37,355 nucleotides of DNA from Bacteroidota bacterium (GCA_018268105.1 JAFDXG010000207.1:1-37355), one strand, 5' to 3'; shown: positions 17,827 through 26,065, counted from the stretch's first letter. The notes: generated from the sequence alone by a model not told the origin. Made by a program: numbers and translations.

Positions 17827-17854
17827 TTGGTGTTTTTTGTATGGTATTTTTTTG
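17827..17854 (+). promoter_or_regulatory. Weak candidate promoter in front of hairpin element A
   Basis: TTG at 17827-17829, 17 bases, then a T-rich -7-like box ending TTTG at 17854. The second base of the -7 box is T instead of A. If real, the transcript would start right at the element A hairpin, making it a 5'-leader structure of the mini-ORF. Confidence 0.25.
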
Positions 17855-17864
17855 CAATGAAAAA

Positions 17865-17886
17865 CCCCTTCGGATTAACGAAGGGG
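17865..17886. other. Hairpin of element A
   Basis: CCCCTTCG (17865-17872) pairs perfectly with CGAAGGGG (17879-17886) around a 6-base loop. Five A residues precede it, so on the - strand it reads as a hairpin followed by TTTTT, a typical intrinsic terminator. On the + strand it would be a 5' leader hairpin of the 34-codon mini-ORF. Confidence 0.7.
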
Positions 17887-17926
17887 GCTTCTAATCTTTT
17901 AACCGTTAACCATTAAACCTTATCCT

Positions 17927-18031
17927 ATGAAAAGCCGAATATATAATGGTTTTTTGAATTTTGAAGTTAAGAAGGTGATTTTTTTGTTCAAAAGCATCAA
18001 ACTGCAAAAAATAACACTGGGGTATATATAA
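17927..18031 (+). CDS. Possible 34-residue basic hydrophobic peptide (element A mini-ORF)
   Basis: The frame starts at the ATG in the conserved ATCCTATGAAAA context and runs 34 codons to a TAA at 18029-18031. The peptide begins MKSRIYNGFLNF and is rich in Lys, Ile, Leu and Phe (for example KKVIFLFKSIKLQK), the composition of a small membrane-active or membrane peptide. No family is recognised. The corresponding frames in elements B and C stop after five codons (MKNHI, MKNRI). In C the next codons read NGTGFFILFINKK, parallel to YNGFLNF in A, so B and C may be broken copies of such a peptide gene. It may also be untranslated. Confidence 0.3.
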   Translation: MKSRIYNGFLNFEVKKVIFLFKSIKLQKITLGYI

Positions 18032-18104
18032 AAAAAGAGGGCTGGATGAAAATCCTGCCCCGTTTCTAAATCCAATATCCTATGAAAAACCATATATAAG
18101 ACCG
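18031..18104 (+). repeat. Hairpin/mini-ORF element B
   Basis: A-tract, then a GGGCTGGAT/ATCCTGCCC stem (18039-18047 with 18052-18060, one T-T mismatch) closed by a GAAA tetraloop, then a short spacer to ATCCTATGAAAAACC and a five-codon frame (18082-18099, MKNHI). It is nearly identical to element C about 323 bases downstream. Confidence 0.7.
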
Positions 18105-18353
18105 ATTATTGAAATGAAACGTTGCATTAGAACATAAGTTTTTTTAAGAGAAAATATATTAAAATATAGAGCGATGTGAATATAACTTGTTTTAAGTCAG
18201 AAATTAGTAATAATGATTGTTTAAGGACTAGCCCCTTAAACTTTGATATAGATACTCTGTATATACATGAAATTTAATCAGAGAACTTTAGCGGACAGGC
18301 TTCCGGGATGTGCAAAAGGGCAGATAAGAATCGCTTTACGAAAACTATAAATA

Positions 18354-18424
18354 AAAAAAGAGGGCTGGATGGAAATCCTGCCCCGTTTTAAATCCAATAT
18401 CCTATGAAAAACCGGATATAGAAC
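18354..18424 (+). repeat. Hairpin/mini-ORF element C
   Basis: Same layout as element B: stem 18362-18370 with 18375-18383 and the same single T-T mismatch, GGAA tetraloop, then ATCCTATGAAAAACC with the frame MKNRI (18404-18421). Relative to B there are only a few substitutions and one missing base. On the - strand the stem is followed by a T-tract 79-108 bases past the thioredoxin stop, so it could also terminate that gene. Confidence 0.7.
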
Positions 18425-18461
18425 GGTACAGGTTTCTTTATATTGTTTATTAATAAGAAAA

Positions 18462-19037
18462 TTATTTCCAGGAAGTCCGAAAAGTTTTTTGATATTGGGT
18501 GAATGGGGTCTTTCCAAAATGTCCCTCACCAAAATATTTTAATACAAGTTCCATATCCGGAATTTTCAGATAGCCTGGTATAGCTTGTGGAGCGGATCCA
18601 TCTGCCGGAAGAATAATGGTTGTAGGAAAAGCAAGTTGCCCCCCTGTAAGATGCACTGCATATTCGTTTACCCTGTAAGTGCTGTTATAATTAAACTTTT
18701 TGCCCTGCCAGTTCAGCGTTTCCCGGGTTTCGGCGTCTAATTTTACAGGGTAGAAATTGTCTTCTATATATTTAATAACCTTCTGATTGGAGTATGTATT
18801 TTTATCCATCACTTTGCACCATCCGCACCAGTTGGTATACAGGTCAATCAATATTGGTCTTTTTTCAGATTGCAGTTTTTGACCAGCTTCCTCAAGTGTT
18901 AGCCATTTGAGTTTCTCGTAGGTATTAGCCGTTGACAAGTTTGAATAATTATTTCTAAACAAGTTTGAATCCCGGGGTTCTGCAAGAGAATAGAATAAGA
19001 TAATACTCAGCAATGATAAATTGACGGATATTTGCAT
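18462..19037 (-). CDS. Exported thioredoxin-family protein
   Basis: Thiol-disulfide protein with the redox motif WCGWCK, preceded by the usual strand RPILIDLYTNWCGWC, and a cis-proline region FPTTIILPADG. It is most like the thioredoxin_7 / DUF255-type domains of Bacteroidota. The preferred start is the ATG at 19037, which gives a signal peptide (MQISVNLSLLSIILFYSLA) and a periplasmic 191-residue precursor. The upstream ATG at 19058 would add seven residues and run into the ubiX leader. It likely reduces or isomerises periplasmic disulfides. The gene is divergent from ubiX with only 34 bases between the preferred starts. Confidence 0.88.
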   Translation of the reverse strand: MQISVNLSLLSIILFYSLAEPRDSNLFRNNYSNLSTANTYEKLKWLTLEEAGQKLQSEKRPILIDLYTNWCGWCKVMDKNTYSNQKVIKYIEDNFYPVKLDAETRETLNWQGKKFNYNSTYRVNEYAVHLTGGQLAFPTTIILPADGSAPQAIPGYLKIPDMELVLKYFGEGHFGKTPFTQYQKTFRTSWK

Positions 19038-19071
19038 TTTACAATAATTGTTGTACAAATATAACTTACAA

Positions 19072-19632
19072 TTGACCAGGAAAATTGTTGTAGCTATTAC
19101 GGGAGCCAGCGGCTCAATATATGCCAGGCAGTTGCTTGATAAACTGTTTGCTATACCCGGTCAATGGAATGAACTGGGCATAGTTATTACCGATAATGCA
19201 AGACAGGTATGGAAGATGGAATTAGGTGATACCGGGTATGAAAAATATGAAAGCAATACTTTTGATAAAAAAGATTTCAATGCCCCTTTTGCATCCGGAT
19301 CAGGACAATTTGATACAATGATCATTATTCCCTGCTCAATGGGCACACTGGGGAGGATTGCAGGTGGTGTTTCTGACGACCTGATTTCCAGAGCCGCTGA
19401 TGTAATATTAAAAGAGAGAAGAAGGCTGATTTGCGTGGTGCGGGATACGCCGTACAGCCTTATTCACCTTCGCAATATGGAAACTGTTACACTGGCAGGT
19501 GGAATAATATGCCCGGCTACTCCTTCCTTTTACAGTGTACCAAAAACTATTGAGGAGGTTGCTGCTACAGTTACTGACCGGGTGCTGGACCTGTGCGGGT
19601 TTGATATAGAGACGTATAGGTGGGGGAGGTGA
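19072..19632 (+). CDS. ubiX: Flavin prenyltransferase UbiX
   Basis: Makes prenylated FMN, the cofactor of UbiD-type decarboxylases, from FMN and dimethylallyl phosphate. The N terminus RKIVVAITGASGSIYARQLL is the FMN-binding signature. PCSMGTLGRIAGGVSDDLISRAADVILKERR and the DTPYSLIHLRNM segment are family hallmarks. No ATG precedes the first strand. The TTG at 19072 yields a canonical start (MTRKIVVAITGASGS), although TTG at 19048 is also in frame. The partner ubiD is not in the window. The stop codon lies in a repeat word shared with guaB, and the gene converges on lolA across a 46-base heptamer array. Confidence 0.95.
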   Translation: MTRKIVVAITGASGSIYARQLLDKLFAIPGQWNELGIVITDNARQVWKMELGDTGYEKYESNTFDKKDFNAPFASGSGQFDTMIIIPCSMGTLGRIAGGVSDDLISRAADVILKERRRLICVVRDTPYSLIHLRNMETVTLAGGIICPATPSFYSVPKTIEEVAATVTDRVLDLCGFDIETYRWGR

Positions 19633-19678
19633 GGTATCAGCTATCAGTGCTGATAGCTGATACCTGACACCTGACAGC
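19633..19678. repeat. Heptamer array filling the ubiX-lolA gap, also a perfect hairpin
   Basis: The whole 46-base gap between the two stop codons parses as degenerate heptamers GSTRTCA: on + GGTATCA, GCTATCA, four bases GTGC, then four inverted units TGATAGC, TGATACC, TGACACC, TGACAGC. The first part makes a perfect 15-bp inverted repeat (19633-19647 with 19650-19664) that could terminate both convergent genes, though it lacks a T-tract. Confidence 0.75.
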
Positions 19679-20350
19679 TCACTGCAGGTCTATCACTTCT
19701 ACCCCGGGATATTTTGATGCATCAAAAATAAATAAGTTGTCTTCTAAATTGGAATTAGGTACAAGGCTGGTAATGCTATATGAATAACGGTTGCCATTCT
19801 TTTCAAATACTTTTGTGGAAATAATGTTTTTTGATTTCTTATCTATATAAGCAAGAATTTTGAAAAAAGCTTTGTTTTTGTCTGTGGGTGTTAATTCAAT
19901 CTCCTGTGCAATTTTAGCTCCGAGTTTTTTATCTCCGTTCAATTTGTACAAAAAATCTTTGTCAAAGAAATTTGTAAATATTTTTTGCGGAGTAAAGCTA
20001 TTTCCTGACGGATCAACTTTGCTCACCTGTACCTCATTGCTGCTTTTATCGTAGGTCCATACTTTGCTGCCATCGCAGAAAATGATCTGATCATTTAATT
20101 CGAGCTTGTATTTATTCCCTTTCATATAGGCAGTTCCTTTTTTTGTACCCTGTACCTTTCCGGCACTATTTTCTATTTGTAGCTGGAAGAGTGCTTTTAC
20201 AGTTCGGTAAGATTTGAATTTTGAAGTGACAGATTCCAGGATTTTTTTTGCATCAGGGTCATTGGTGCCGAGAGAATTCCCCGAAGTTTGGGCTATCAAA
20301 GAGGGTACAACACAATAAAAAACTAATACAGCGCTAAGTAAATTTCTCAT
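19679..20350 (-). CDS. lolA: Outer-membrane lipoprotein carrier protein LolA-like
   Basis: Periplasmic chaperone that ferries lipoproteins from the inner to the outer membrane. The 223-residue precursor has a signal peptide (MRNLLSAVLVFYCVVPSLIA, cut before QTSG). It then shows the LolA-type half-barrel pattern: KKILESVTSKFKSYRTVKALFQLQIENSAG, a YMKGNKYKLEL strand pair and GSKVWTYDKSSNEVQV. In Bacteroidota this family often lies downstream of ftsK, as here with a 79-base gap on the same strand, so co-transcription is likely. Its TGA stop is followed at once by GCTGTCA, the first unit of the heptamer array. Confidence 0.9.
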   Translation of the reverse strand: MRNLLSAVLVFYCVVPSLIAQTSGNSLGTNDPDAKKILESVTSKFKSYRTVKALFQLQIENSAGKVQGTKKGTAYMKGNKYKLELNDQIIFCDGSKVWTYDKSSNEVQVSKVDPSGNSFTPQKIFTNFFDKDFLYKLNGDKKLGAKIAQEIELTPTDKNKAFFKILAYIDKKSKNIISTKVFEKNGNRYSYSITSLVPNSNLEDNLFIFDASKYPGVEVIDLQ

Positions 20351-20429
20351 TTCAAATATTTAATTTGGAATTATTGCCGAATAAAAGACGATATAAAAAA
20401 TGAATGGTTTAATATTTATTGTTAATTCT

Positions 20430-22940
20430 TTAATGCTTCAGGGCCTGTAAAAATTCCTCCAGTTCCATTTCTGTTTTAAATAACACTTCCCTGGCTTTGC
20501 TGCCCTGGTTAGCGCCAACAATGCCTGCTGCTTCCAGTTGATCCATTAACCTGCCGGCTCGATTGTATCCGAGTTTCATCCTGCGTTGCAAAAGTGATGT
20601 GGAGCCAACCTGGCTTTGTACTATCATTCTTGCAGCTTCTTCGAAGAGAGGGTCACGGTTACCCGAATCGAAATCCCTGCTTTCCAGTTCTTTTTCGTCC
20701 ACATATTCCGGTAGATAAAATGGCTGAGGGTACCCACGCTGGTCACTGATGAACTCCACGATATTTTCTACTTCGGGAGTATCAACAAAAGCACACTGTA
20801 CCCTTGTAATTTCTCCGTTGTAAGAAACCAGCATATCGCCTCTTCCTATTAATTGCTCCGCACCACCGGTATCAAGTATAGTACGGGAGTCTATTTTTGA
20901 AGAAACCTTAAAAGCCACACGTGCCGGAAAGTTGGCTTTGATTGTACCTGTAATAATATTTACCGACGGACGCTGTGTAGCAATAATCAGATGGATACCA
21001 ACTGCCCTCGCCAATTGTGCCAGCCTGGCAATGGGCATTTCAATTTCTTTGCCCGCTGTCATTATCAGATCTGCAAACTCATCAATAACTAATACAATAA
21101 AAGGAAGGAACTGGTGTCCTTTTTCCGGATTTAATTTTCGGGCTACAAATTTTTCATTATACTCTCTTATGTTTCTGCATCCTGCTTCCTTCAGCAGATC
21201 ATAGCGATTATCCATTTCAATACACAATGCATTAAGTGTATGTACAACTTTCTTGGTATCTGTAATAATGGATTCTTCTTCTCCCGGTAATTTAGCCAGA
21301 AAATGTTTTTCTATCACACGGTACAAACTCAGCTCTACTTTTTTCGGGTCAACCATTACCAGTTTGAGTTGTGAAGGATGTTTTTTATATAATAATGAAA
21401 CTAATATAGCATTTATACCTACCGATTTACCCTGACCTGTAGCTCCGGCCATCAGCAGATGTGGCATAGTTGCAAGGTCAACAATAAAATGTTCGTTGTC
21501 AATTTTTTTGCCGAGTGCTATTGGAAGCGAAAATTTGTTTTGCTGAAATTTATCTGTTGACAGCAGCCCCTTCATACTCACAATAGCTTTTTTCACATTG
21601 GGTACCTCTATACCTATGGTGCCTTTGCCGGGTATGGGTGCAATGATTCTGATACCAAGTGCAGCAAGACTTAGGGCTATATCATCTTCAAGGTTTTTAA
21701 TACGTGATATACGTACCCCGGCGGCGGGCACAATTTCGTACAGGGTAACGGTGGGTCCTACGGTTGCAAATATCTGCCTGATGTCTATATCATAATTCTT
21801 AAGGGTATTGATGATCTGGTGTTTATTGGCTTCCAGTTCAGCAGCATCCAGTACGATTTTTTCACTGCCATGCGTTTCTAATAATTCGAGAGAGGGATAC
21901 TGATAATCTCTCAGGTCGAGCACCGGGTCGTATGGCGGCAGGTTTTCAATGTGTACAACTTCGGATGAGTCTTCTCCGGTAGTCTGATCTTCTTCAGCTT
22001 CGTCCACTTCTTCATAGCGCGATTGAATCTGGAGCTCCAATTCTTCAGGCTTATTTTTTTTGCCTGTTGGGTTTGTTTTCCCTTTTGCTATTTGTCCTGA
22101 AGCAGGAGGAATTTCAAGCTCTGAAGAATGCTCAGGTAGTATCGCCTTCGCTGGTTTGGTTTCATTTGAGGGAGGAATAACTACTACTCCGCCACTATGT
22201 TTTTCTTTACCGGATTTTTCCTGTAATATATCTGGGTCGGCAAAGAGTTTGGCTTCTTCGGAAAATGAATTGTCTACGGGAATAAATTTTTCTTTTTGCC
22301 TGCCCGATGTAAAGGATTTATATTTTGGAAGGGTAAACACCGGATTGAATCTCCAAATAAAATAGCTAAAGCCACCCACCAGTAAAAGAGCGGCTGTGCC
22401 AATATTGCCAATAAGTCCACGGAGCCAGTCGCTGCTGATATTACCAATTTCTCCTCCCCAGGGAAAACCGCTTCCCTGTGCTACAAATGCAAGTGCAGTA
22501 CTAAAAAAAATTAAACCTACAATTATATATCTGAAATTGCGCCAGGGTGAAAAAATTTTTCTGCCAAACAAAAGATTGGCACCTAAGATGAAAAAGAAAC
22601 TGCAAAAAAGATAGGAAGACAACCCAAAACCTTTATAAAAAAAAACGTGAGATATATAGGCCCCGATTCTTCCCAAAAGGTTGGACGTCTTTATATCATC
22701 TCCAAACAGGAAAGCGGAAAAGCCCCGTAATACCTTATCCTGATCCTGACGCCAGGTAAACAGGTAAGAAGTGAAGGCTATAAATAGAAAAAAGGCACAA
22801 AGCAAAAGTATACTGCCGACGATTTTGTGGGTACGCTCATCTTTCACCAGTTCCTTTACCTTTACCTTTTCTTCTTTGTCAACGGTAAGTTTTTCCGGAT
22901 CTGCTTTTTTGGATTTGTTGCTTTTTAATTTATTAGCCAT
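20430..22940 (-). CDS. ftsK: DNA translocase FtsK/SpoIIIE
   Basis: Septal DNA pump that moves chromosome ends during division and activates dimer resolution. Numbering below is from an upstream in-frame start at 22955. Four to five transmembrane helices lie between 45 and 205. A charged linker follows (about 210-360), which is short compared with E. coli FtsK. The motor has Walker A GATGQGKS at 504-511, Walker B VLVIDEFADL at 621-630, and the ATQRPSVNIITG segment. A winged-helix gamma domain with SLLQRRMKLGYNRAGRLMDQLE recognises polar DNA motifs at the C terminus. The ATG at 22940 (MANKLKSNK, 836 residues) is preferred over 22955. Confidence 0.96.
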   Translation of the reverse strand: MANKLKSNKSKKADPEKLTVDKEEKVKVKELVKDERTHKIVGSILLLCAFFLFIAFTSYLFTWRQDQDKVLRGFSAFLFGDDIKTSNLLGRIGAYISHVFFYKGFGLSSYLFCSFFFILGANLLFGRKIFSPWRNFRYIIVGLIFFSTALAFVAQGSGFPWGGEIGNISSDWLRGLIGNIGTAALLLVGGFSYFIWRFNPVFTLPKYKSFTSGRQKEKFIPVDNSFSEEAKLFADPDILQEKSGKEKHSGGVVVIPPSNETKPAKAILPEHSSELEIPPASGQIAKGKTNPTGKKNKPEELELQIQSRYEEVDEAEEDQTTGEDSSEVVHIENLPPYDPVLDLRDYQYPSLELLETHGSEKIVLDAAELEANKHQIINTLKNYDIDIRQIFATVGPTVTLYEIVPAAGVRISRIKNLEDDIALSLAALGIRIIAPIPGKGTIGIEVPNVKKAIVSMKGLLSTDKFQQNKFSLPIALGKKIDNEHFIVDLATMPHLLMAGATGQGKSVGINAILVSLLYKKHPSQLKLVMVDPKKVELSLYRVIEKHFLAKLPGEEESIITDTKKVVHTLNALCIEMDNRYDLLKEAGCRNIREYNEKFVARKLNPEKGHQFLPFIVLVIDEFADLIMTAGKEIEMPIARLAQLARAVGIHLIIATQRPSVNIITGTIKANFPARVAFKVSSKIDSRTILDTGGAEQLIGRGDMLVSYNGEITRVQCAFVDTPEVENIVEFISDQRGYPQPFYLPEYVDEKELESRDFDSGNRDPLFEEAARMIVQSQVGSTSLLQRRMKLGYNRAGRLMDQLEAAGIVGANQGSKAREVLFKTEMELEEFLQALKH

Positions 22941-23155
22941 GAAACTTTGAACCAATGGTTAAAGATGAGCAAAGATAAGAGGATAAACTGAGGTGCAACA
23001 GGCTTCAGGTTTTTAGTTTTTAACATATTCGAAATTCTTCCCCCACAATGGATTGCACCCGAAAAAGTGCTTACATACCGGAAGTGCGCAACTATCTTGT
23101 TCCTTCCACTAAAACACAGGTTCATATAATATTGTAAGGATCATAATGCTTATCT

Positions 23156-23184
23156 TGTAATGAATCTTCAAATTGCTATATTTG
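23156..23184 (+). promoter_or_regulatory. Near-consensus Bacteroidota promoter for the histidine kinase
   Basis: TTG (23156-23158), an 18-base spacer and TATATTTG (23177-23184) match the TTG-N17-23-TAnnTTTG consensus. The distance to the kinase start is about 26 bases. It is the best promoter match in the window. Confidence 0.65.
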
Positions 23185-23209
23185 GCGATAACTTTATTAA
23201 GCAATTTTG

Positions 23210-25123
23210 GTGTTTCGATATTTTCTTTCTGTAATGATTGTGGGTGTAGTATTTTTTGCCTGGAAAACCACATTTTCGCAAAATACACATGACACCACTA
23301 CTGTTATTAATACCGGATTTTTTTATGATAAATTGAAGATGCAGGATGAGCATTACCGAATAGCTTTTTCTGCAAATCCGGTTTCTGACCCTGATAAAAT
23401 TTGCAGTTTAACATATACCAAACCTGCCTTACCCGGAGGGCTGGTACAGGGTAATATGAATGCCGGAATATTGTATATAGAGTTTGAATTGATAAACCCT
23501 TCTGACAGTACGGAATTTTTATATTTCTACCCGGGATTCTATTTCAAATCCATACACCTATTCACTGAGGTAGAAGAAACCGGCAGCAAAGTGTTTAAAA
23601 CTTTGGTAGATAGTATTCCTCCGTCCCCCGCCGGAAATGCATACAGGGTTATTCAACTTTCTTCCGGGGCCAGGGTAAAAATATTTGCCGCCCTTCAACC
23701 CATCAGGATTAACAGAAACTGGCTTTCGCCAATACTGATCAAACCAGAATATTTGAATACACATCTTACCCAGACACGTATGCAAAACCAGTCATTGGAC
23801 ATAGTAACCTATATACTTGTCGGTATCCTTTGTATGATGTTGCTGTATGCAATGGCAAACTATATTCAATTTCGAAAGGAAGAATACCTCTACTACAGCA
23901 TTTATGTATTGTTCACCGGTTTTTTGTTGTTTACCAAATCCTACCTGTATCATTCCGGTGGTGATTTCACCTATTTTTTTGAAGAGTATCTCGACTTTAT
24001 TATTATGCTTACAGCTGTATTGTGTTATGTGGCATTTGTGAGATTCTTTCTCAATACCGATTACGTTTATCCTTTGTTGGACAAAATACTCAAACTGATC
24101 GAAATCTCTTATGTGGGCTTTATTGTTTTATACTCTCTTATTTACTTCTTTACACCTGGAGTAGAAATGCTGAACGGATTTGAAAATGGTTTAAAGTTTT
24201 TGCTTTTAACCGGTGCGTTGCTTTTTGTAGTCTTAGGTTTCAGGGAAAAAAGCAAACTGGTTAATTTTCTTGCTTTCGGAAACCTTGCCTTACTGGTTTT
24301 CGGGATGATTTCGTTGCTGATCATTATTTTTTCATACACATCAGAAAGTTTATGGGGTACCGCTTTGTTTTATTATGAACTTGCTATTGGTACAGAGCTC
24401 GCTTGTTTTTTATTTGGATTGACCTATAAGGGCAGAATTGAGTTGGTGAAAAGAATAAAGTTGGAAGATGCGAGAAATCTTGAAGAGAAAAAAAAGGACT
24501 TTGAAAGGCAGCTTGCTATTATACATGCTCAACAGGAAGTACGCAACCGGATTTCAACGGATTTGCATGATGACCTTGGTGGCGGCATAACGGCAATCAG
24601 GCTTATGAGCGAACTGGCTAAACAGAGAATGCGGGATATACATGTTCCTGAACTGGAAAAAATTTCTTCCTCGGCTTATGATCTTCTGGGAAAGATGAAT
24701 GCAATAATCTGGAGCATGAACCCGGTAAACGATTCTCTGTACAACCTTGTATTGTATATTAGAAATTATGCAGAGGATTTTTTTGAAAATACGGATATAC
24801 AATGTATCGTATTAACGGATGAAAGTTTACCGGTTGTGGAAATCAGTGGTATTAAACGGCGCAATATTTTTCTGGTAATTAAAGAGGCTTTAAATAATGT
24901 TGTAAAACATGCCAGGGCTTCTAATGTAATAATACAAATTGAATTTGATGGTCGTTTGCAAATAGCTTTACAGGATGATGGCGTAGGGTTCGATCATGAA
25001 AAAATAAAACCTTTTGCTAATGGACTTCAAAACATGGAAAAAAGAATGAGTTCAATAGACGGCTTTTTTCGATTGATGAACAATAGGAAAGGAACCCTAA
25101 TTGTCCTGGAGACAGATATATAG
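23210..25123 (+). CDS. 7TMR-DISM sensor histidine kinase (HisKA_3 type)
   Basis: Membrane sensor kinase of about 637 residues. A signal peptide is followed by a periplasmic 7TMR-DISM extracellular beta domain (about 30-185). Seven transmembrane helices of the 7TMR-DISM module follow (about 198-405), then a coiled-coil linker (about 415-445). The dimerisation domain has the H-box DLHDDLGGG with phospho-acceptor His454. The HATPase domain has its N-box KEALNNVVKHAR (559-570) and G1 motif DDGVGFD (590-596). HisKA_3 kinases normally pair with NarL/LuxR-type response regulators, but none is adjacent: the gene converges on DUF423 after 10 bases. The start is GTG at 23210, or TTG at 23207; neither has an ATG alternative before the signal peptide. 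Confidence 0.93.
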   Translation: MFRYFLSVMIVGVVFFAWKTTFSQNTHDTTTVINTGFFYDKLKMQDEHYRIAFSANPVSDPDKICSLTYTKPALPGGLVQGNMNAGILYIEFELINPSDSTEFLYFYPGFYFKSIHLFTEVEETGSKVFKTLVDSIPPSPAGNAYRVIQLSSGARVKIFAALQPIRINRNWLSPILIKPEYLNTHLTQTRMQNQSLDIVTYILVGILCMMLLYAMANYIQFRKEEYLYYSIYVLFTGFLLFTKSYLYHSGGDFTYFFEEYLDFIIMLTAVLCYVAFVRFFLNTDYVYPLLDKILKLIEISYVGFIVLYSLIYFFTPGVEMLNGFENGLKFLLLTGALLFVVLGFREKSKLVNFLAFGNLALLVFGMISLLIIIFSYTSESLWGTALFYYELAIGTELACFLFGLTYKGRIELVKRIKLEDARNLEEKKKDFERQLAIIHAQQEVRNRISTDLHDDLGGGITAIRLMSELAKQRMRDIHVPELEKISSSAYDLLGKMNAIIWSMNPVNDSLYNLVLYIRNYAEDFFENTDIQCIVLTDESLPVVEISGIKRRNIFLVIKEALNNVVKHARASNVIIQIEFDGRLQIALQDDGVGFDHEKIKPFANGLQNMEKRMSSIDGFFRLMNNRKGTLIVLETDI

Positions 25124-25133
25124 GATAAGCCTT

Positions 25134-25565
25134 TTAATCTTCCGGAGCACTGCTTCTGCGGCTGATATGATTACCCGGCTTTAATGCTTGTATGCATAAA
25201 CAAATCCAACCGGCAATAAAACATAATCCGCCAAGAGGAGTTATGGCCCCAATACCTTTTAATCCCACATTTTCAACAGCCTGAATCCAGGTAAGCAGGT
25301 ATAATGAACCGCTGAATAATATAATGCCTGAAATAAATAGTATTCCCGCCCATTCCATAACTTTCCCGGGCATTCTCCGGTATAAAATTCCTACAGCCAG
25401 TAAAGCAAAAGTGTGGTAAAACTGGTAACGGACACCGGTTTCAAAAGTGGCTATTTGGTCTGGTTGAATTATTTTCTTAAGAGCATGGGCTCCAAATGCT
25501 CCTAAAACAACACTGAGTGCTCCAAGTATTGCAGCAATTTGAATAAAACGTCTAGACATACTCAT
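25134..25565 (-). CDS. DUF423 family inner-membrane protein
   Basis: A 143-residue protein with four hydrophobic segments and the family signature LGAFGAHALKKI near residue 22, followed by TGVRYQFYHTFALL. DUF423 (E. coli YgdD-like) proteins have no established function. Two overlapping ATG starts exist (25565 and 25559). Both lie within the 3' end of aroK, overlapping its stop codon by 14 or 8 bases, which signals translational coupling. The C-terminal tail is short, hydrophilic and rich in Arg and Ser. Confidence 0.9.
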   Translation of the reverse strand: MSMSRRFIQIAAILGALSVVLGAFGAHALKKIIQPDQIATFETGVRYQFYHTFALLAVGILYRRMPGKVMEWAGILFISGIILFSGSLYLLTWIQAVENVGLKGIGAITPLGGLCFIAGWICLCIQALKPGNHISRRSSAPED

Positions 25566-26058
25566 GTATAATTTGGGTAAAAGTATTTTCTGTTATTTCG
25601 GCTGTATTCAGAATTACACCGGATTGGTTATAAAATTTATCTCTCTTTGTAATATTATCTTTAATGAATGTCAATACCTCATCGTCTTCAAGTTTTTTGA
25701 TTAGCGGCCGGTGTTCCTTTTCTTTTACCAGTCTTTCCTTCAGTATTTGAGGTTCCGATTGCAGGTAAACAGTAATTCCGTTTTCATTCATCCATTGCAT
25801 ATTATCAAAAAAGCAAGGGCTGCCCCCACCGGTAGAAAGTATAAAATTGTCTTTGTGCCCGAATGTTCTGAGGGTATCTCTTTCTTTTTCTCTGAAATAG
25901 GCTTCCCCTCTTGTTTCAAAAATTTGTGCAATTGTCATCCCGCTTTCTTTTTCAATCATGGCATCCAGGTCAAAAAAATCAAGATGGTGTTGTTGCGACC
26001 AGAGCTGCCCCCAATATGTTTTACCAGTACCCATAAATCCCAGAAGGAAAATGCGCAT
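25552..26058 (-). CDS. aroK: Shikimate kinase
   Basis: Phosphorylates shikimate with ATP in the chorismate pathway. The P-loop GFMGTGKT opens the protein, DLD in FFDLDAMIE binds shikimate and Mg, STGGGS is the third family motif and HRPLI sits in the lid region. The ATG at 26058 (MRIFLLGFMGTGKT, 168 residues) is preferred. An upstream ATG at 26079 would overlap the glutaryl-CoA dehydrogenase stop and add residues not seen in the family. It lies 7 bases after that stop and overlaps the DUF423 start, so the three genes are tightly coupled despite unrelated roles. Confidence 0.95.
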   Translation of the reverse strand: MRIFLLGFMGTGKTYWGQLWSQQHHLDFFDLDAMIEKESGMTIAQIFETRGEAYFREKERDTLRTFGHKDNFILSTGGGSPCFFDNMQWMNENGITVYLQSEPQILKERLVKEKEHRPLIKKLEDDEVLTFIKDNITKRDKFYNQSGVILNTAEITENTFTQIIHEYV

Positions 26059-26065
26059 GCAACTT

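Larger units (their letters stand above)
17823..18461. other. Long noncoding region with three related hairpin/mini-ORF elements
   Basis: About 640 bases without a conventional gene between dprA and the thioredoxin gene. It contains three + strand elements, each a hairpin followed after 20-45 bases by ATCCTATGAAAA: A (about 17860-18031), B (about 18031-18104) and C (about 18354-18424). B and C are near-identical over roughly 65 bases. The stretch 18105-18350 between B and C is AT-rich with no clear feature. An 84-codon - strand frame at 18278-18532 runs through element C and into the thioredoxin gene and is taken as chance. Confidence 0.6.

Noticed and set aside
17823..18461. CRISPR array in the repeat-bearing gap
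   Set aside because: The repeats are three unevenly spaced, diverged elements with coding-like tails, without regular short repeats and spacers, and there are no cas genes.
18278..18532. 84-codon - strand frame
   Set aside because: It crosses hairpin element C and the 3' end of the thioredoxin gene off-frame; no protein family is suggested.
22925..23125. 66-codon - strand frame upstream of ftsK
   Set aside because: No recognisable features; overlaps the ftsK start and the divergent control region.
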